Shown: one piece after another, positions 61,301 through 62,074 of the stretch
Position numbering within the stretch: the first letter of the stretch is position 1
How the letters are laid out: every line of letters begins with the position of its first letter
From: Ryuthela nishihirai
Taxonomy: Eukaryota > Arthropoda > Arachnida > Araneae > Heptathelidae
Length of the DNA: 64,000 nt
NCBI GenBank assembly: GCA_038380435.1
Contig: JAWZYU010000017.1
Span: forward strand, 21,761,283 to 21,825,282
Direction of reading: 5' to 3'
Translations under genes and position numbers: made by a program
The notes under the pieces: model-generated
Database searches by the model: none
Told to the model about the DNA's origin: nothing
Seen by the model: only the letters and a program-made list of their open reading frames with translations

Positions 61301-62069
61301 TTCATACAAACTTCACTTCCTCCTAGAACTTGCAGCTCAAATCTGGAAGACTCTTCTCATGAGGAAACTGGTCTTAGTTGTAACACTATAGCAGAGGCAT
61401 TCTCGCTGATATCAGCAAACATTGCAGTAAGATTGGTCCCATATTTTAATCATTTGCATATCAGAATTCAATCGTCTGCTGATTTGCATGCAGTTTGGAT
61501 CATTCCTTCTGGATGTTGCAATTTCAATGTTACAGTGTATAATGAAGCAACATAAAGATTACAAATATAAATTTGTAATGTTATTAATTATTAATATTCA
61601 ATACACCATAATTTGCATTATTAATAATTATTTGTGTTAATACATGCTTAAAATGTTAATATATAATTGGCTATTAAATTTTCTGCAATGTTATTAATTT
61701 TTAATGTTTAGACCTGTAATACCAAAGATCTCAGAAAAGAGTAGAAGGTAGTAAAGACAAAGAAATAGCACTATTTGGACTTGTCCATTTCAAATTTGGA
61801 TTGTTTTGGGCCATTTTGGGTGTTAAAGGGTTAAGGAAATTGATTTATAGATATAAGTCATCAACAACTGAATTCAACTACAGAATATAAAATATATTAC
61901 CTAAAATATATTTTCCATAAAATTATTACACTTACCAGGTACAATGCAAATATCATCATCACCAATATCCCATGCATCATCTGTACTATCCTGAAAATCT
62001 TGAAATGAACTAGAAGATGTAGTTCTCCTATGTTTAGGCTTTGAAGATTCTTTCTTGGGGGTGCAAGGT
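1186..62069 (-). CDS. TBC1D22: TBC1D22-like Rab GTPase-activating protein, 11 exons, 5' end outside the window
   Basis: Minus-strand gene. Coding exons, in transcript order: 61936-62069, 55074-55247, 53227-53445, 45027-45097, 35556-35684, 30840-30905, 28809-28929, 14481-14663, 10892-11019, 8872-8967, 1186-1323 (1459 bp; one base completes an upstream codon, then 485 codons and the stop). All junction phases agree. The protein has an acidic/Ser-rich N-terminus ([17 protein letters not shown]), a linker ending in [10 protein letters not shown], then a TBC domain. Both catalytic fingers are present: Arg in IHIDVPRM and Gln in GYVQGMNDL. Further family blocks are [38 protein letters not shown] and the C-terminus FADAPNH. 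Vertebrate TBC1D22A/B are about 505-517 residues, so about 40 N-terminal residues are missing. The family is known for Golgi-linked Rab regulation and ACBD3 binding; the same role here is inferred by homology. The introns hold nearly all other features of the window. Confidence 0.95.
1466..2097 (-). repeat. SINE family A (tRNA-derived), long copy with about 430 bp of extra internal sequence
   Basis: Read on the minus strand it starts with a tRNA-like head: box A TGGCCGAGTGGTTAGCAC and box B GGTTCGAGCCC. It ends with the body shared by all family A copies (CCTGTCAGACCTCTGTGGCA, then CAAGCAGCTGCTTG) and an A/T-rich tail. Between about 1551 and 1979 this copy carries GC-rich sequence absent from the other copies, including a hairpin at 1566-1598. 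Related AAATAAATTATA motifs at both edges (about 1450 and 2100) suggest a target duplication. Confidence 0.75.
2100..3130. other. Flanking AT-rich sequence with a GT/G microsatellite
   Basis: No coding sequence recognised. At 2551-2578 a (GT)n tract runs straight into a G run. This lies outside the coding part of TBC1D22. Confidence 0.5.
3150..3820 (+). repeat. Decayed tandem repeat, unit roughly 100-150 bp
   Basis: A recurring pattern reads: TCAAA-GTCAAAT, a (C/G)T(A/G)GAG-GTTAAAA-ATTGGT stretch, then GTATTTTGGGT and AGATCTTG-AAAATTT. GTATTTT-like anchors fall near 3215, 3330, 3431, 3585 and 3697. Inside, 3478-3548 is a local array of ATCAAAGATCAA. The 83-codon open frame at 3571-3822 is part of this repeat and is not treated as a gene. 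Confidence 0.55.
4588..5253 (+). pseudogene. LINE copy 1: APE-type endonuclease domain
   Basis: A 221-codon open segment that begins just after the conserved W/GNVRTL-type entry. It shows [12 protein letters not shown] (metal-binding Glu), [32 protein letters not shown] and [16 protein letters not shown], the order seen in LINE AP endonucleases. The frame breaks near 5250; the terminal (G)SDQYFV block continues in another frame, with His replaced by Gln compared with the usual SDHxxV. It would target-nick DNA if intact; this copy is dead. Confidence 0.85.
5687..7412 (+). pseudogene. LINE copy 1: reverse transcriptase, frameshifted
   Basis: The reverse transcriptase is split over at least four frames: 5687-5992, 6134-6481, 6514-6855 and 6933-7412. 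Visible blocks are [27 protein letters not shown], the catalytic [22 protein letters not shown], and the C-terminal [18 protein letters not shown] with [14 protein letters not shown]. In block A the usual VDFKKAFDS reads VNFKKAFDS, so the first catalytic Asp is Asn here. Copy 2 keeps Asp. Confidence 0.85.
7451..7669 (-). repeat. SINE family A, short copy next to the LINE 3' end
   Basis: Same head (box B complement GGGAATCGAACCCTGG at about 7611) and same CAAGCAGCTGCTTGCC body as the copy at 1.5 kb, but without the extra internal sequence. It begins directly after the LINE that ends at about 7441. Confidence 0.75.
7680..8385. other. TBC1D22 intron sequence, nothing recognised
   Basis: AT-rich sequence between two SINE copies. 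No conserved coding pattern, terminal repeat or tRNA-like box was seen. Confidence 0.4.
8392..8585 (+). repeat. SINE family A, plus-strand copy
   Basis: Starts with AGTGGTTAGCACACTTGGC and GGGTTTGAGCCCTGGGTAAG, continues through TCCTGTCAGACCTCTGTGGC and CAGCTGCTTG, and ends in a (TATT)n tail. It is about 195 bp long. Confidence 0.8.
8738..8785 (+). other. Half-tRNA-like sequence
   Basis: TCCTTCCTGGTATAGTGGTT followed by AGCGAATCTGACTAGGTCAG resembles the 5' half of an Asp/Glu-type tRNA (box A TATAGTGGTTAGC). No box B or 3' half follows, so it is a relic or SINE head and not a tRNA gene. Confidence 0.35.
8872..8967 (-). CDS. TBC1D22: TBC1D22 exon: [18 protein letters not shown] block
   Basis: A 32-codon exon, phase 0 at both ends, between CTTACAG and GTAGGT. 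It encodes [18 protein letters not shown] and then [14 protein letters not shown], matching the family block after LWDTYQ. Confidence 0.95.
8968..9970. other. TBC1D22 intron sequence
   Basis: AT-rich. It contains a short direct duplication, AGAAATTAGCATTTAGCTTT at about 9749 and AGAAATTAGCATTAAGCTTT at about 9767, and a G run at 9827. Nothing else was recognised. Confidence 0.4.
9970..10340 (-). mobile_element. Possible decayed transposase fragment
   Basis: Read on the minus strand there are short stretches with the flavour of a Tc1-like helix-turn-helix region, interrupted by many stops. No terminal inverted repeats were found. Weak call; it could be unrelated intron DNA. Confidence 0.2.
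10892..11019 (-). CDS. TBC1D22: TBC1D22 exon: [19 protein letters not shown] block
   Basis: A 128-bp exon. Its acceptor is CTTCTAG, and the split codon gives [20 protein letters not shown], running on to [20 protein letters not shown] and TYL. The donor is GTATGC. It covers the C-terminal half of the TBC domain. Confidence 0.95.
11020..12042. other. TBC1D22 intron sequence, nothing recognised
   Basis: AT-rich with many homopolymer runs. No repeat family or reading frame was recognised. Confidence 0.4.
12043..13416 (+). mobile_element. Tc1-like DNA transposon, degenerate
   Basis: Flanked by TA. The 28-bp terminal inverted repeats, CACTGCTTGACATAAAAAAT... and its right-hand partner, end in CCACACC and differ at about five positions. 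Inside, the plus strand reads FQHDN...NPQTSPQ...RMYG, a broken form of the QQDNAxxH...SPDxxPIE part of Tc1 transposases. Many stops; not active. Confidence 0.75.
13420..13754. other. TBC1D22 intron sequence, nothing recognised
   Basis: AT-rich gap between a Tc1-like element and a LINE fragment, with no recognisable coding or repeat structure. Confidence 0.4.
13755..14158 (-). mobile_element. LINE fragment, 5'-truncated 3' end
   Basis: Minus strand, same family as the copies at 3.8 and 47.6 kb. It encodes [20 protein letters not shown] to [15 protein letters not shown] and ends in the same CCATGGCTGCTTGAGGATAAT-like tail. The open frame continues upstream only by chance. Confidence 0.88.
14340..14400 (-). 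repeat. SINE family B fragment
   Basis: About 55 bases match the family B 3' end (GTTGCTTTACCTCTGAGCG and CACTTTTTTGCACACCAT). The rest of the element is absent. Confidence 0.55.
14481..14663 (-). CDS. TBC1D22: TBC1D22 exon: [17 protein letters not shown] block
   Basis: The exon enters with two bases after TTTAG and reads [20 protein letters not shown] to KELIQRID. It contains the hallmark [19 protein letters not shown]. The donor is GTGAAT, weaker than the others, but it is required by phase and by homology. Confidence 0.95.
14664..15265. other. TBC1D22 intron sequence, nothing recognised
   Basis: AT-rich, with short runs of T and A. Its right end runs into the fold-back region at 15269. 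Confidence 0.35.
15269..15447. repeat. Cluster of three consecutive inverted repeats
   Basis: First, an imperfect stem from CTCTCAGT (about 15272) to ACTGAGAG (about 15310). Second, a perfect 12-bp stem GTGCAAAGGATA (15330) with TATCCTTTGCAC (15350-15361). Third, imperfect arms of about 34 bp, 15377-15411 and 15414-15447, meeting at AACAAGT/ACTTGTT. It belongs to a wider repeat also seen near 59.5-59.8 kb on the other strand. Confidence 0.6.
15448..15690 (+). repeat. Dispersed repeat family D, copy 1
   Basis: Contains ATGTCATGTTATATACCAAA and CTTGAGGGGATATTTATTT, then ATTAAGGCTTAATTTTGGAA and TGATGAATAAAAA. Related stretches occur in reverse at about 59545-60010, and in the same sense at 43070-43330, 54615-54660 and 23530. 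No coding potential. Confidence 0.55.
15750..16637. other. TBC1D22 intron sequence with a family D-like tail
   Basis: Mostly unrecognised. At about 16530-16637 the stretch GGCAATCAGATGGCTTTA, then TTTTTCAAGCCTGAATT and TTTTATAAGA, is also present at 43216-43330. Confidence 0.4.
16788..17650 (+). pseudogene. Tc1-like transposase remnant
   Basis: The N-terminal helix-turn-helix is open for 77 codons, stops at about 17021, and resumes with further stops. The first Asp of the triad has become Asn in SNES (usually SDE(S/K)). The QQDN Asp and the NLIE Glu are still visible. Not functional. Confidence 0.8.
17771..18160 (-). repeat. SINE family B, full length, with target duplication
   Basis: Minus-strand tRNA-derived head: box A GTGGCTCAGTCGGTAGCGCG and box B GGTTCGAGTCCC. 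The body is about 300 bp and the 3' end reads TAAAACAACCCAACCCAA. The target duplication is ATGTGGATGA (17761) and ATGTGGAGGA (18161). Inserted in the Tc1-like transposon. Confidence 0.88.
18220..19028. other. TBC1D22 intron sequence, nothing recognised
   Basis: No transposon ends, tRNA-like boxes or coding pattern seen. Confidence 0.4.
19037..19367. mobile_element. hAT-like short non-autonomous element
   Basis: Starts CAGGGTTCTTAACC, ends GATTAAGACCCCC with a C run, and is flanked by 8-bp repeats CTCTAATA (19029) and CTCCAATA (19368). An 8-bp target duplication with CAGGGTTCT-type ends is characteristic of hAT elements. No transposase inside. Confidence 0.65.
19376..20016. other. TBC1D22 intron sequence
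   Basis: Contains a G run (about 19405) and a C/T-rich stretch near 19600-19640. Nothing else recognised. Confidence 0.4.
20018..21675 (-). mobile_element. LINE fragment on the minus strand, interrupted
   Basis: Same LINE family, heavily decayed. Recognisable minus-strand parts include [20 protein letters not shown], a KKAF-like block A near 20960 and the ILTMEMLxxGNxSxT region near 21520. Unrelated sequence (about 21118-21315, including the dispersed repeat at 21122) interrupts it. Confidence 0.8.
21122..21240 (+). repeat. Dispersed repeat shared with 61712-61835
   Basis: About 115 bp containing GGTAGTAAAGACAAAGAAAT, AGCACGATTTGGACTAGT and TTTTGGGCCATTCTGGG. A second copy with about 85% agreement lies at 61712-61835. 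Both copies are on the plus strand. Function unknown. Confidence 0.6.
21957..22383. repeat. SINE family C: two tRNA-like copies facing each other in an inverted repeat
   Basis: Arms 21957-22080 and 22258-22383 are inverted copies of one unit. It holds a tRNA-like part (GGTTTAATGATTAGAGTGCT and GTTGCAGGTTCAATTC) and the flank TTTTTTTCAGATGTTTTTAA. A second inverted pair, CATAGTAAATATACAGATTA (21917) and TAATCTGTGTATTTACTATG (22092), lies inside the first. Related tRNA-like pieces are at 25690-25780 and 32748-32847. Confidence 0.65.
22390..22960. other. TBC1D22 intron sequence, nothing recognised
   Basis: AT-rich. A looser, diverged relative of 22441-22960 can be traced at about 24330-24720 (shared TCAAGTTTCAAATTAATTAT and GATGATGCAACTTCCAC), so this is probably an old duplicated repeat. 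Confidence 0.4.
22972..23340 (-). repeat. SINE family B, with target duplication
   Basis: Minus-strand copy with head box A at about 23325. It lacks part of the B-box region. It is flanked by CTACTTATG at 22963-22971 and 23341-23349. Confidence 0.85.
23553..23826 (+). repeat. SINE family B, 5'-truncated, with target duplication
   Basis: Plus-strand copy without the tRNA-like head. It ends GGTAAAACAACCCAACC and is flanked by CCAAAAGAAAAA at 23541-23552 and 23827-23838. The truncation and the duplication are what target-primed reverse transcription gives. Confidence 0.85.
23839..24730. other. TBC1D22 intron sequence with an old repeat
   Basis: Very AT-rich. The part at about 24330-24720 is a diverged copy of 22441-22960. 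No coding sequence. Confidence 0.4.
24737..26217 (-). mobile_element. Tc1-like transposon, minus strand, degenerate
   Basis: Inverted ends TA-CACACAACAGCCACTGAATT (24737) and the matching right end reading AATTCAGTGGCCGGTGTGTG-TA (26216-26217), with AAACCTT just inside both. On the minus strand the transposase shows [36 protein letters not shown] and [21 protein letters not shown] tRNA-like family C piece (25690-25780) interrupts it. It abuts the next Tc1-like element. Confidence 0.85.
24981..25500 (-). pseudogene. Tc1-like transposase remnant
   Basis: Minus-strand pieces in three frames: the WSxExS-like region near 25370, WGMFCW...MGPLILLEG, and [20 protein letters not shown], where the second catalytic Asp remains. 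The downstream NPIE block is destroyed. Frameshifted, not functional. Confidence 0.8.
26333..26708 (-). repeat. SINE family B, with 12-bp target duplication
   Basis: Flanked exactly by CCATGAAGTGAG at 26321-26332 and 26709-26720. The tRNA-like head has lost its box A end (it stops after GCTACCGACC). Confidence 0.9.
26812..27611 (-). pseudogene. Tc1-like transposase remnant
   Basis: Starts at ATG 27611 with the Tc1 helix-turn-helix ([20 protein letters not shown]) and breaks before 27540. The catalytic part (FQQDNAT...[12 protein letters not shown]) lies at 26812-27051 in one open frame, followed by a Ser/Pro-rich break where NPIE should be. Confidence 0.8.
27740..28808. other. TBC1D22 intron sequence, nothing firm
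   Basis: AT-rich. A piece near 27890-27960 (TTTTTCAAGCGTAATCAACA) is a diverged copy of 23400-23440. The short open frames here have no recognisable similarity. Confidence 0.4.
28809..28929 (-). CDS. TBC1D22: TBC1D22 exon: glutamine-finger exon, GC donor
   Basis: The exon encodes [20 protein letters not shown] then [20 protein letters not shown]. The catalytic Gln of YVQG is at about 28870-28872. The only donor that fits the phase of the next exon is GCAAGT, a classic GC-AG intron. The nearby GTGCAT would shift the frame. Confidence 0.94.
29231..29545 (+). repeat. SINE family B, diverged, with target duplication
   Basis: Plus-strand copy (GGACACTGATGGGCTTGGAA ... AGAGGTAAAACAATGCAAC) lacking the tRNA head. 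It is flanked by ATGCTTATATT at 29220-29230 and 29546-29556. The 81-codon frame over it is not a gene. Confidence 0.8.
29738..30105 (-). repeat. SINE family B, old diverged copy
   Basis: Minus-strand copy, still alignable over its length (GGCACTTTTTTTGCATGA, CCATCAAGGCTATCCAGCAT, GCTGGGACTCAAACTAGAAA), but with many substitutions. Confidence 0.7.
30110..30839. other. TBC1D22 intron sequence, nothing recognised
   Basis: AT-rich, no recognisable elements. Confidence 0.4.
30840..30905 (-). CDS. TBC1D22: TBC1D22 exon: arginine-finger exon
   Basis: A 22-codon exon, [20 protein letters not shown] then QK, flanked by TCTGCAG and GTAAGT. It carries the catalytic arginine of the TBC IxxDxxR motif (Arg codon at about 30885-30887). 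Confidence 0.95.
31297..32073. mobile_element. Unclassified 777-bp insertion between 18-bp direct repeats
   Basis: ACATTATCATCAGAGTAA occurs at 31279-31296 and again at 32074-32091. The enclosed segment is less AT-rich in its middle (31430-31720) than its surroundings. It contains short open frames (31437-31664, 31813-32091) without recognisable similarity. The repeat looks like a target duplication of a retroposed sequence of unknown family. Confidence 0.45.
32100..32745. other. TBC1D22 intron sequence, nothing recognised
   Basis: AT-rich. A short GAGGAGGAG stretch lies at 32465-32485. No element recognised. Confidence 0.4.
32748..32847. repeat. Fold-back element with a tRNA-like B box in each arm (family C relative)
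   Basis: Arms of about 35 bp: AAAAAAATTCAGCGCCGACA followed by CGGCGGGAATCGAAC, and GGTTCAATTCCCGCTGTGTT followed by GGCGATGAATTTTTTT. Both arms contain GGTTC(A/G)A(T/A)TCC-type B boxes. The loop is about 30 bp. Confidence 0.65.
33228..33966. repeat. Candidate solo LTR
   Basis: Starts TGTAACGCTCC and ends GGGGCATCACA: TG...CA ends with imperfect terminal inversion (TGTAACGCTCC against TGTGATGCCCC), 739 bp. It interrupts the Tc1-like element just inside its left end. No clear 4-5 bp target duplication was found, so the call is tentative. Confidence 0.5.
35143..35492 (-). repeat. SINE family B, diverged, at the end of a Tc1-like element
   Basis: Minus-strand copy from GTTTTCCCTCTGAGCATTAC to CTACCAACTGAGCCC. 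ATTTGGCCAGGC lies before it and ATTTGGACAAGC after it, a near-identical pair that fits a target duplication. Confidence 0.75.
35556..35684 (-). CDS. TBC1D22: TBC1D22 exon: TBC domain ([10 protein letters not shown])
   Basis: A 43-codon exon, phase 0 at both ends, from [20 protein letters not shown] to [10 protein letters not shown]. It matches the TBC1D22-specific GYLPAN...RR...L.RKR.EY...I..YY.(S/T)RN block. The acceptor is TTTTCAG and the donor GTAAGT. Confidence 0.96.
37023..37411 (-). repeat. SINE family B, full length
   Basis: Minus-strand copy with both tRNA-like boxes (CCAGCTGGGACTCGAACCTG complement; CAACCGATTGAGTCACCC complement). It is inserted in the Tc1-like element. Confidence 0.85.
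37738..37945 (-). repeat. SINE family A, inside a Tc1 remnant
   Basis: Minus-strand copy with an AAATAAATAATAAAATAAAT tail at its low-coordinate edge, the CAGCTGCTTGCCACAGAGGT body, and a decayed tRNA-like head near 37890-37940. It lies within the Tc1-like element at 35759-38187. Confidence 0.7.
38220..38858 (+). repeat. 5' LTR
   Basis: Starts TGTTACGACAG and ends ATCCGCAACA. It holds a 67-bp direct duplication (38399 and 38466), three TAACGGTCGT boxes (38310, 38329, 38346) and a TATA box. The 127-codon minus-strand frame over it is not a gene. Confidence 0.95.
38508..38515 (+). promoter_or_regulatory. LTR TATA box
   Basis: TATAAAAG in the second 67-bp unit; the first unit has GATAAAAG at the same place. 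The matching site in the 3' LTR is 42232-42239. It could drive transcription of the element and outward antisense transcription in the host intron. Confidence 0.55.
38861..38879 (+). other. Primer-binding site, complementary to a tRNA-Leu 3' end
   Basis: TGGTGTCAGAAGTGGGATT begins two bases after the LTR. Its complement, AATCCCACTTCTGACACCA, is the known 3' end of animal tRNA-Leu species (CAA type). Confidence 0.8.
38890..42036 (+). CDS. Gag-like / thymidine phosphorylase / zinc finger / Pol-tail fusion protein
   Basis: 1048 codons, no stop. Residues 1-22: [17 protein letters not shown] Gag start. 23-88: six 11-residue repeats ((A/T)LMTDRKAxxA), then coiled coil to about 195. About 196-435: unassigned, charged. 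About 445-880: thymidine phosphorylase, with [20 protein letters not shown] (540-559), [18 protein letters not shown] (566-583), [20 protein letters not shown]...[10 protein letters not shown] (629-648) and WLKVHHD near 859. Against E. coli enzyme positions: Lys84 is Glu538, His85 is Asn539, Arg171 is Lys625; Ser86, Ser95, Ser113, Thr123, Ser186 and Lys190 are kept. Normal TYMP catalyses thymidine plus phosphate to thymine and deoxyribose-1-phosphate; activity here is doubtful. 921-965: two C2H2 fingers lacking cysteines. 967-1048: Pol C-terminus. It starts 10 bases after the primer site. Host TYMP genes have introns; this copy has none. Confidence 0.88.
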   Translation: MPLTRSMDELVKLINSFKADMTALMTDRKTIMTTLMTDMKADMAALMTDRKAIMATLMTDRKAVIATLMTDRKAVIATLVTDIKSDLAAQSDKIGDQMTDMATQMNDIKSQNNELRTEIVSQKDDLKAEMAAQNNELRNKIGDLAAQNTEIRAEVASQVGKIIDHFKDHKTELNRQCNSLNVEFVSEKDDLDSVKLDCKHGKEKEKGNAYKNVDLLLEIKNRRDSAENAFDHATTGNAWQSVYVAGDMSRNCEEQSHRSESCETIQYALHFKIPRYTSLARSEERSTRKVFYSSLSAKCVMDNYRKGRVTSGNEGERNRVYVSQSGPSKEEASIHHRYKVPFGFTAEVGEIFPKHIATLESFIESGDLRKRNSEDWLRSVTGDAGKGASGRDSTSKTDLDIPFSMSNKLCSDNSNFLDETKPQSYDQREVKPSDNLNVAMLNFFSEQSMRRFGHYNHLDYKDIEKFYHDYKSSKVDNIMLQNSSLISRMNNLAIMTDISLANYNESSKKVNSEETANMTSSGHVFCWRPEWRHRMVDENSTGGVGNKVSLVLAPALAALGLKVLMISGRALQLTGDTLDKLESILGFTVDCTKDKIEQMMEDVGCCIVGQTEELVPTDMEIYRCKDLMATIDSVPLMICSIVSKKLAEGVCALVYDVEFGKGAIDLISTEDVAVDLVKKVVAASQARGMKSLSCSAVISNMDSPLENSVDNSLEVMEAVQCFLGDGSLELQELVEELGGELLRLVNIVDNRVDEASRVRKVLHNGNALNKFRNMLIEQGVSEDVASWLCEDKTEKILLAARHITDFTYTGETGKVVGLEAAVLARVWKEEMDRRAKKNYGADIIFVKHLGDQMESGETWLKVHHDSSELRESQLTKGSDWRMKLLPRFYVTNDFHSLLLLIEVKIQRRKFSTKKKTFYRFCTKTLSRFFSLQRHKRVHKGYRPYTYYVCGRGFSQKRNLRHNEIRFHFDTDVVYRIRRCPATKCKVVHVDHLTPFHRRTEEALESRIVRDEQDLGRGQCYDRRIWQPKAKFQPTNKNVGRIWRRRVER
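41931..41943 (+). other. Polypurine tract
   Basis: AGGAAGGGGGCAG directly before the 3' LTR, the expected start point for plus-strand DNA synthesis. Confidence 0.8.
41944..42582 (+). repeat. 3' LTR
   Basis: Same 639 bp as the 5' LTR, offset 3724. The element's long frame ends 93 bases into it, at 42036. Confidence 0.95.
42685..42880 (-). repeat. SINE family B, strongly diverged fragment
   Basis: GGGTTGTTTTACCT, AATGGTCAGGTCATAAAGAC and TACTGTCCAGCATGTGCTTA follow the family B order with indels. The 69-codon frame over it is not a gene. Confidence 0.55.
42880..44030. other. TBC1D22 intron sequence with repeat family D
   Basis: At 43020-43330 there is a family D stretch (GGCATGTTGTACACCAAATT, GGCAATCAGATGGCTTTA, TTTTTCAAGCCTGAATTA). 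The rest shows nothing recognisable. Confidence 0.45.
44040..44790 (+). mobile_element. Tc1/mariner-like transposase remnant
   Basis: Around 44455-44560 the plus strand reads [20 protein letters not shown], then SSWPARSPN, the Asp-containing and SPDLNPIE-type parts of a Tc1 transposase. Stops follow. The terminal repeats were not identified, so the limits are approximate. Confidence 0.6.
45027..45097 (-). CDS. TBC1D22: TBC1D22 exon: start of TBC domain
   Basis: A 71-bp exon encoding [20 protein letters not shown] followed by RLLS. This is the typical TBC entry motif (LSWSGxPxxVRPxTWxLLS in TBC1D22). The acceptor is TTTTCAG, the donor GTAAGT, and it ends in phase 0. Confidence 0.95.
45098..45655. 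other. TBC1D22 intron sequence with a GT/G microsatellite
   Basis: (GT)n passing into a G run at 45517-45542. Otherwise AT-rich and unrecognised. Confidence 0.45.
45658..45901. mobile_element. MITE-like fold-back element
   Basis: Terminal inverted repeats of about 36 bp: TATGAGCCTCTCAGAAGCCA (45659) and TTGGATTCTGAGAGGCTCAT (right end), continuing inward over AACTGATCAACTCCAC/GTGGAGTTGATAAGTT. Total 244 bp, no coding capacity. TA-rich borders fit a Tc1/mariner-type MITE. Confidence 0.7.
45967..47061. repeat. Large inverted repeat, about 1.1 kb
   Basis: Left arm 45967-46457 and right arm 46491-47061 are inverted copies around a 33-bp loop. Outer ends are TAAAATTACTCTATAAACA and TGTTTATAGAGTAATTTTA; inner ends are CTTGATCAGTGGATG and CATCCACTGATCAAG. 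The right arm has about 90 extra bases near 46680-46780. The arms are clearly diverged but alignable throughout. No long reading frame. Confidence 0.8.
47062..47530. other. TBC1D22 intron sequence
   Basis: At 47350-47440 TTTAAGTGATATTAT recurs three times. Nothing else recognised. Confidence 0.45.
47531..47606 (+). repeat. Short tandem repeat, three units of about 25 bp
   Basis: TAAAATAAGGTACATTGATA-type units directly before the 5' end of LINE copy 2. Confidence 0.7.
47610..51160 (+). mobile_element. Non-LTR retrotransposon (LINE), near full-length copy 2
   Basis: Same family and same 5' start as copy 1, with endonuclease, reverse transcriptase and C-terminal block in order. The endonuclease part (48290-48980) is broken by frameshifts. 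Compared with copy 1, a stretch of 36-37 bp is missing inside the reverse transcriptase near 50105. The 3' end runs into GAT/GAG repeats near 51120-51140. TTGATAT-rich sequence occurs on both sides, so a target duplication is plausible. Confidence 0.85.
49449..50213 (+). pseudogene. LINE copy 2: reverse transcriptase N-terminal part
   Basis: A 254-codon open segment with [76 protein letters not shown] and [11 protein letters not shown] (first catalytic Asp kept). A stop in CDKGCILSP (for CRQGC) ends it. [10 protein letters not shown] follows at about 50335, and the C-terminal part lies at 50580-51105 in shifted frames. Confidence 0.85.
51500..51990 (-). mobile_element. Fragment of a second, diverged LINE
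   Basis: On the minus strand this reads [20 protein letters not shown], then KWAEHF, preceded by [18 protein letters not shown]. It parallels the [20 protein letters not shown] and MARWAEHF region of the main LINE but is clearly a different family. Only this portion is present. Confidence 0.7.
52060..52366 (+). repeat. SINE family B, 5'-truncated
   Basis: Plus-strand copy from AGATTTATCTCC to GGTAAAACAACCCAACCCAA, without tRNA head. A short further piece (52385-52470: TGGTGCACAAAAATGCCATT and CAGAGGTAAAATCACTAAAG) is a second, partial family B copy. Confidence 0.8.
52480..53226. other. TBC1D22 intron sequence with hairpins
   Basis: An internal duplication of AGAAATACTGAAATCTCATA-type sequence (about 52653 and 52710). 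Hairpins at 52935-52995 are listed separately. No coding exon recognised. Confidence 0.45.
52935..52995. repeat. Two adjoining hairpins, one perfect
   Basis: GGGTGGGT...ACCCACCC, with an 8-base G-rich loop, is followed at once by a perfect 18-bp stem CCAACAGTCTGGAAATGA / TCATTTCCAGACTGTTGG with a 2-base loop (52958-52995). Confidence 0.7.
53227..53445 (-). CDS. TBC1D22: TBC1D22 exon: linker and start of conserved core
   Basis: A 219-bp exon, phase 1 at both ends, with acceptor ATTTCAG and donor GTAAGT. The Pro/His/Ser-rich first part is followed by the conserved [20 protein letters not shown] block just before the TBC domain. The length is a multiple of three. Confidence 0.93.
53824..54152. 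repeat. Fold-back element with about 150-bp arms
   Basis: Arms 53824-53975 and 53984-54152 meet at an 8-base centre TTTGGAAC. Outer ends are ATTTAATGTATAC and GTATACATTAAAT; CTGAGGGGGCC pairs with GCCTCCTCAG. A non-coding MITE or hairpin locus. Confidence 0.75.
54160..55073. other. TBC1D22 intron sequence
   Basis: A family D piece at 54610-54665 (GTATGTCACGTTATATACCA, then GCATTTAATTCTAAA). Otherwise unrecognised AT-rich sequence. Confidence 0.4.
55074..55247 (-). CDS. TBC1D22: TBC1D22 exon: variable linker
   Basis: The exon lies between a TTTTCAG acceptor and a GTAAAA donor, enters with two bases and leaves in phase 1. It encodes [16 protein letters not shown] to [16 protein letters not shown]. 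This region is poorly conserved in the family, so the call rests on phase, splice sites and position. Isoforms that skip it would keep the frame, because 174 is divisible by 3. Confidence 0.75.
55860..57050 (+). pseudogene. Mariner-superfamily transposase remnant
   Basis: Recognisable plus-strand stretches are [19 protein letters not shown] (first Asp region), [22 protein letters not shown] text and [13 protein letters not shown] (the SPDLxPxD-type block). Many stops and shifts, and a duplicated segment of about 50 bp near 56995-57075. Confidence 0.65.
56225..56421. mobile_element. hAT-like short element, 8-bp target duplication
   Basis: CAGTGGTTCTCAAC at the left and GTTAAGAACCCCTG at the right, 197 bp, flanked exactly by CCTTAGAG at 56217-56224 and 56422-56429. 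Typical hAT ends and duplication length; no transposase. Confidence 0.85.
57602..58425. other. TBC1D22 intron sequence, nothing recognised
   Basis: AT-rich, with an (AT)n run at 57601-57613. No elements identified. Confidence 0.4.
58429..58653 (-). repeat. SINE family B, 3'-half missing
   Basis: Minus-strand copy with a good tRNA-like head (box A complement CTACCGACTGAGCCACC; box B complement GGGACTCGAACC), but only the first 225 bp. The frames at 58451 and 58529 come from this repeat. Confidence 0.82.
58660..59500. other. TBC1D22 intron sequence, nothing recognised
   Basis: Two 60-codon open frames lie here (58947, 59137) without recognisable similarity. They are treated as chance. Confidence 0.4.
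59545..60010 (-). repeat. Dispersed repeat family D, copy in reverse orientation
   Basis: TTTTTATTCATCAGTATTTC, AAAATTAAGCCTTAATTG and AATTTGGTATATAACAT are the reverse of 15448-15690, and TGACTCAGCACAGTTG matches the hairpin there. GCAGCTGCTTGAGGGGATAT at 59982 links it to the SINE A tail. Confidence 0.55.
60020..61130. other. TBC1D22 intron sequence, nothing recognised
   Basis: AT-rich, no clear transposon ends or coding pattern. Confidence 0.4.
61190..61555 (-). mobile_element. Possible Tc1-like helix-turn-helix fragment
   Basis: On the minus strand a run like [16 protein letters not shown] recalls Tc1-type DNA-binding regions. The right edge CAATGTTACAGTG-TA looks like a terminal repeat, but no partner was found. 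The plus-strand 117-codon frame is considered its shadow. Confidence 0.3.
61712..61835 (+). repeat. Dispersed repeat shared with 21122-21240
   Basis: GGTAGTAAAGACAAAGAAAT, AGCACTATTTGGACTTGT and TTTTGGGCCATTTTGGG, followed by GTTAAAGGGTTAA. Confidence 0.6.
61936..62069 (-). CDS. TBC1D22: TBC1D22 exon: acidic, Ser-rich N-terminal segment
   Basis: The acceptor is ...TTTAG and the donor GTAAGT. The first base completes a codon from an upstream exon that is not in the window. The segment reads [20 protein letters not shown] and then [18 protein letters not shown], matching the conserved FQEFxxxTxDAWDxGxDD block of the family. It ends in phase 1. Confidence 0.88.
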
Positions 62070-62074
62070 CTAAA

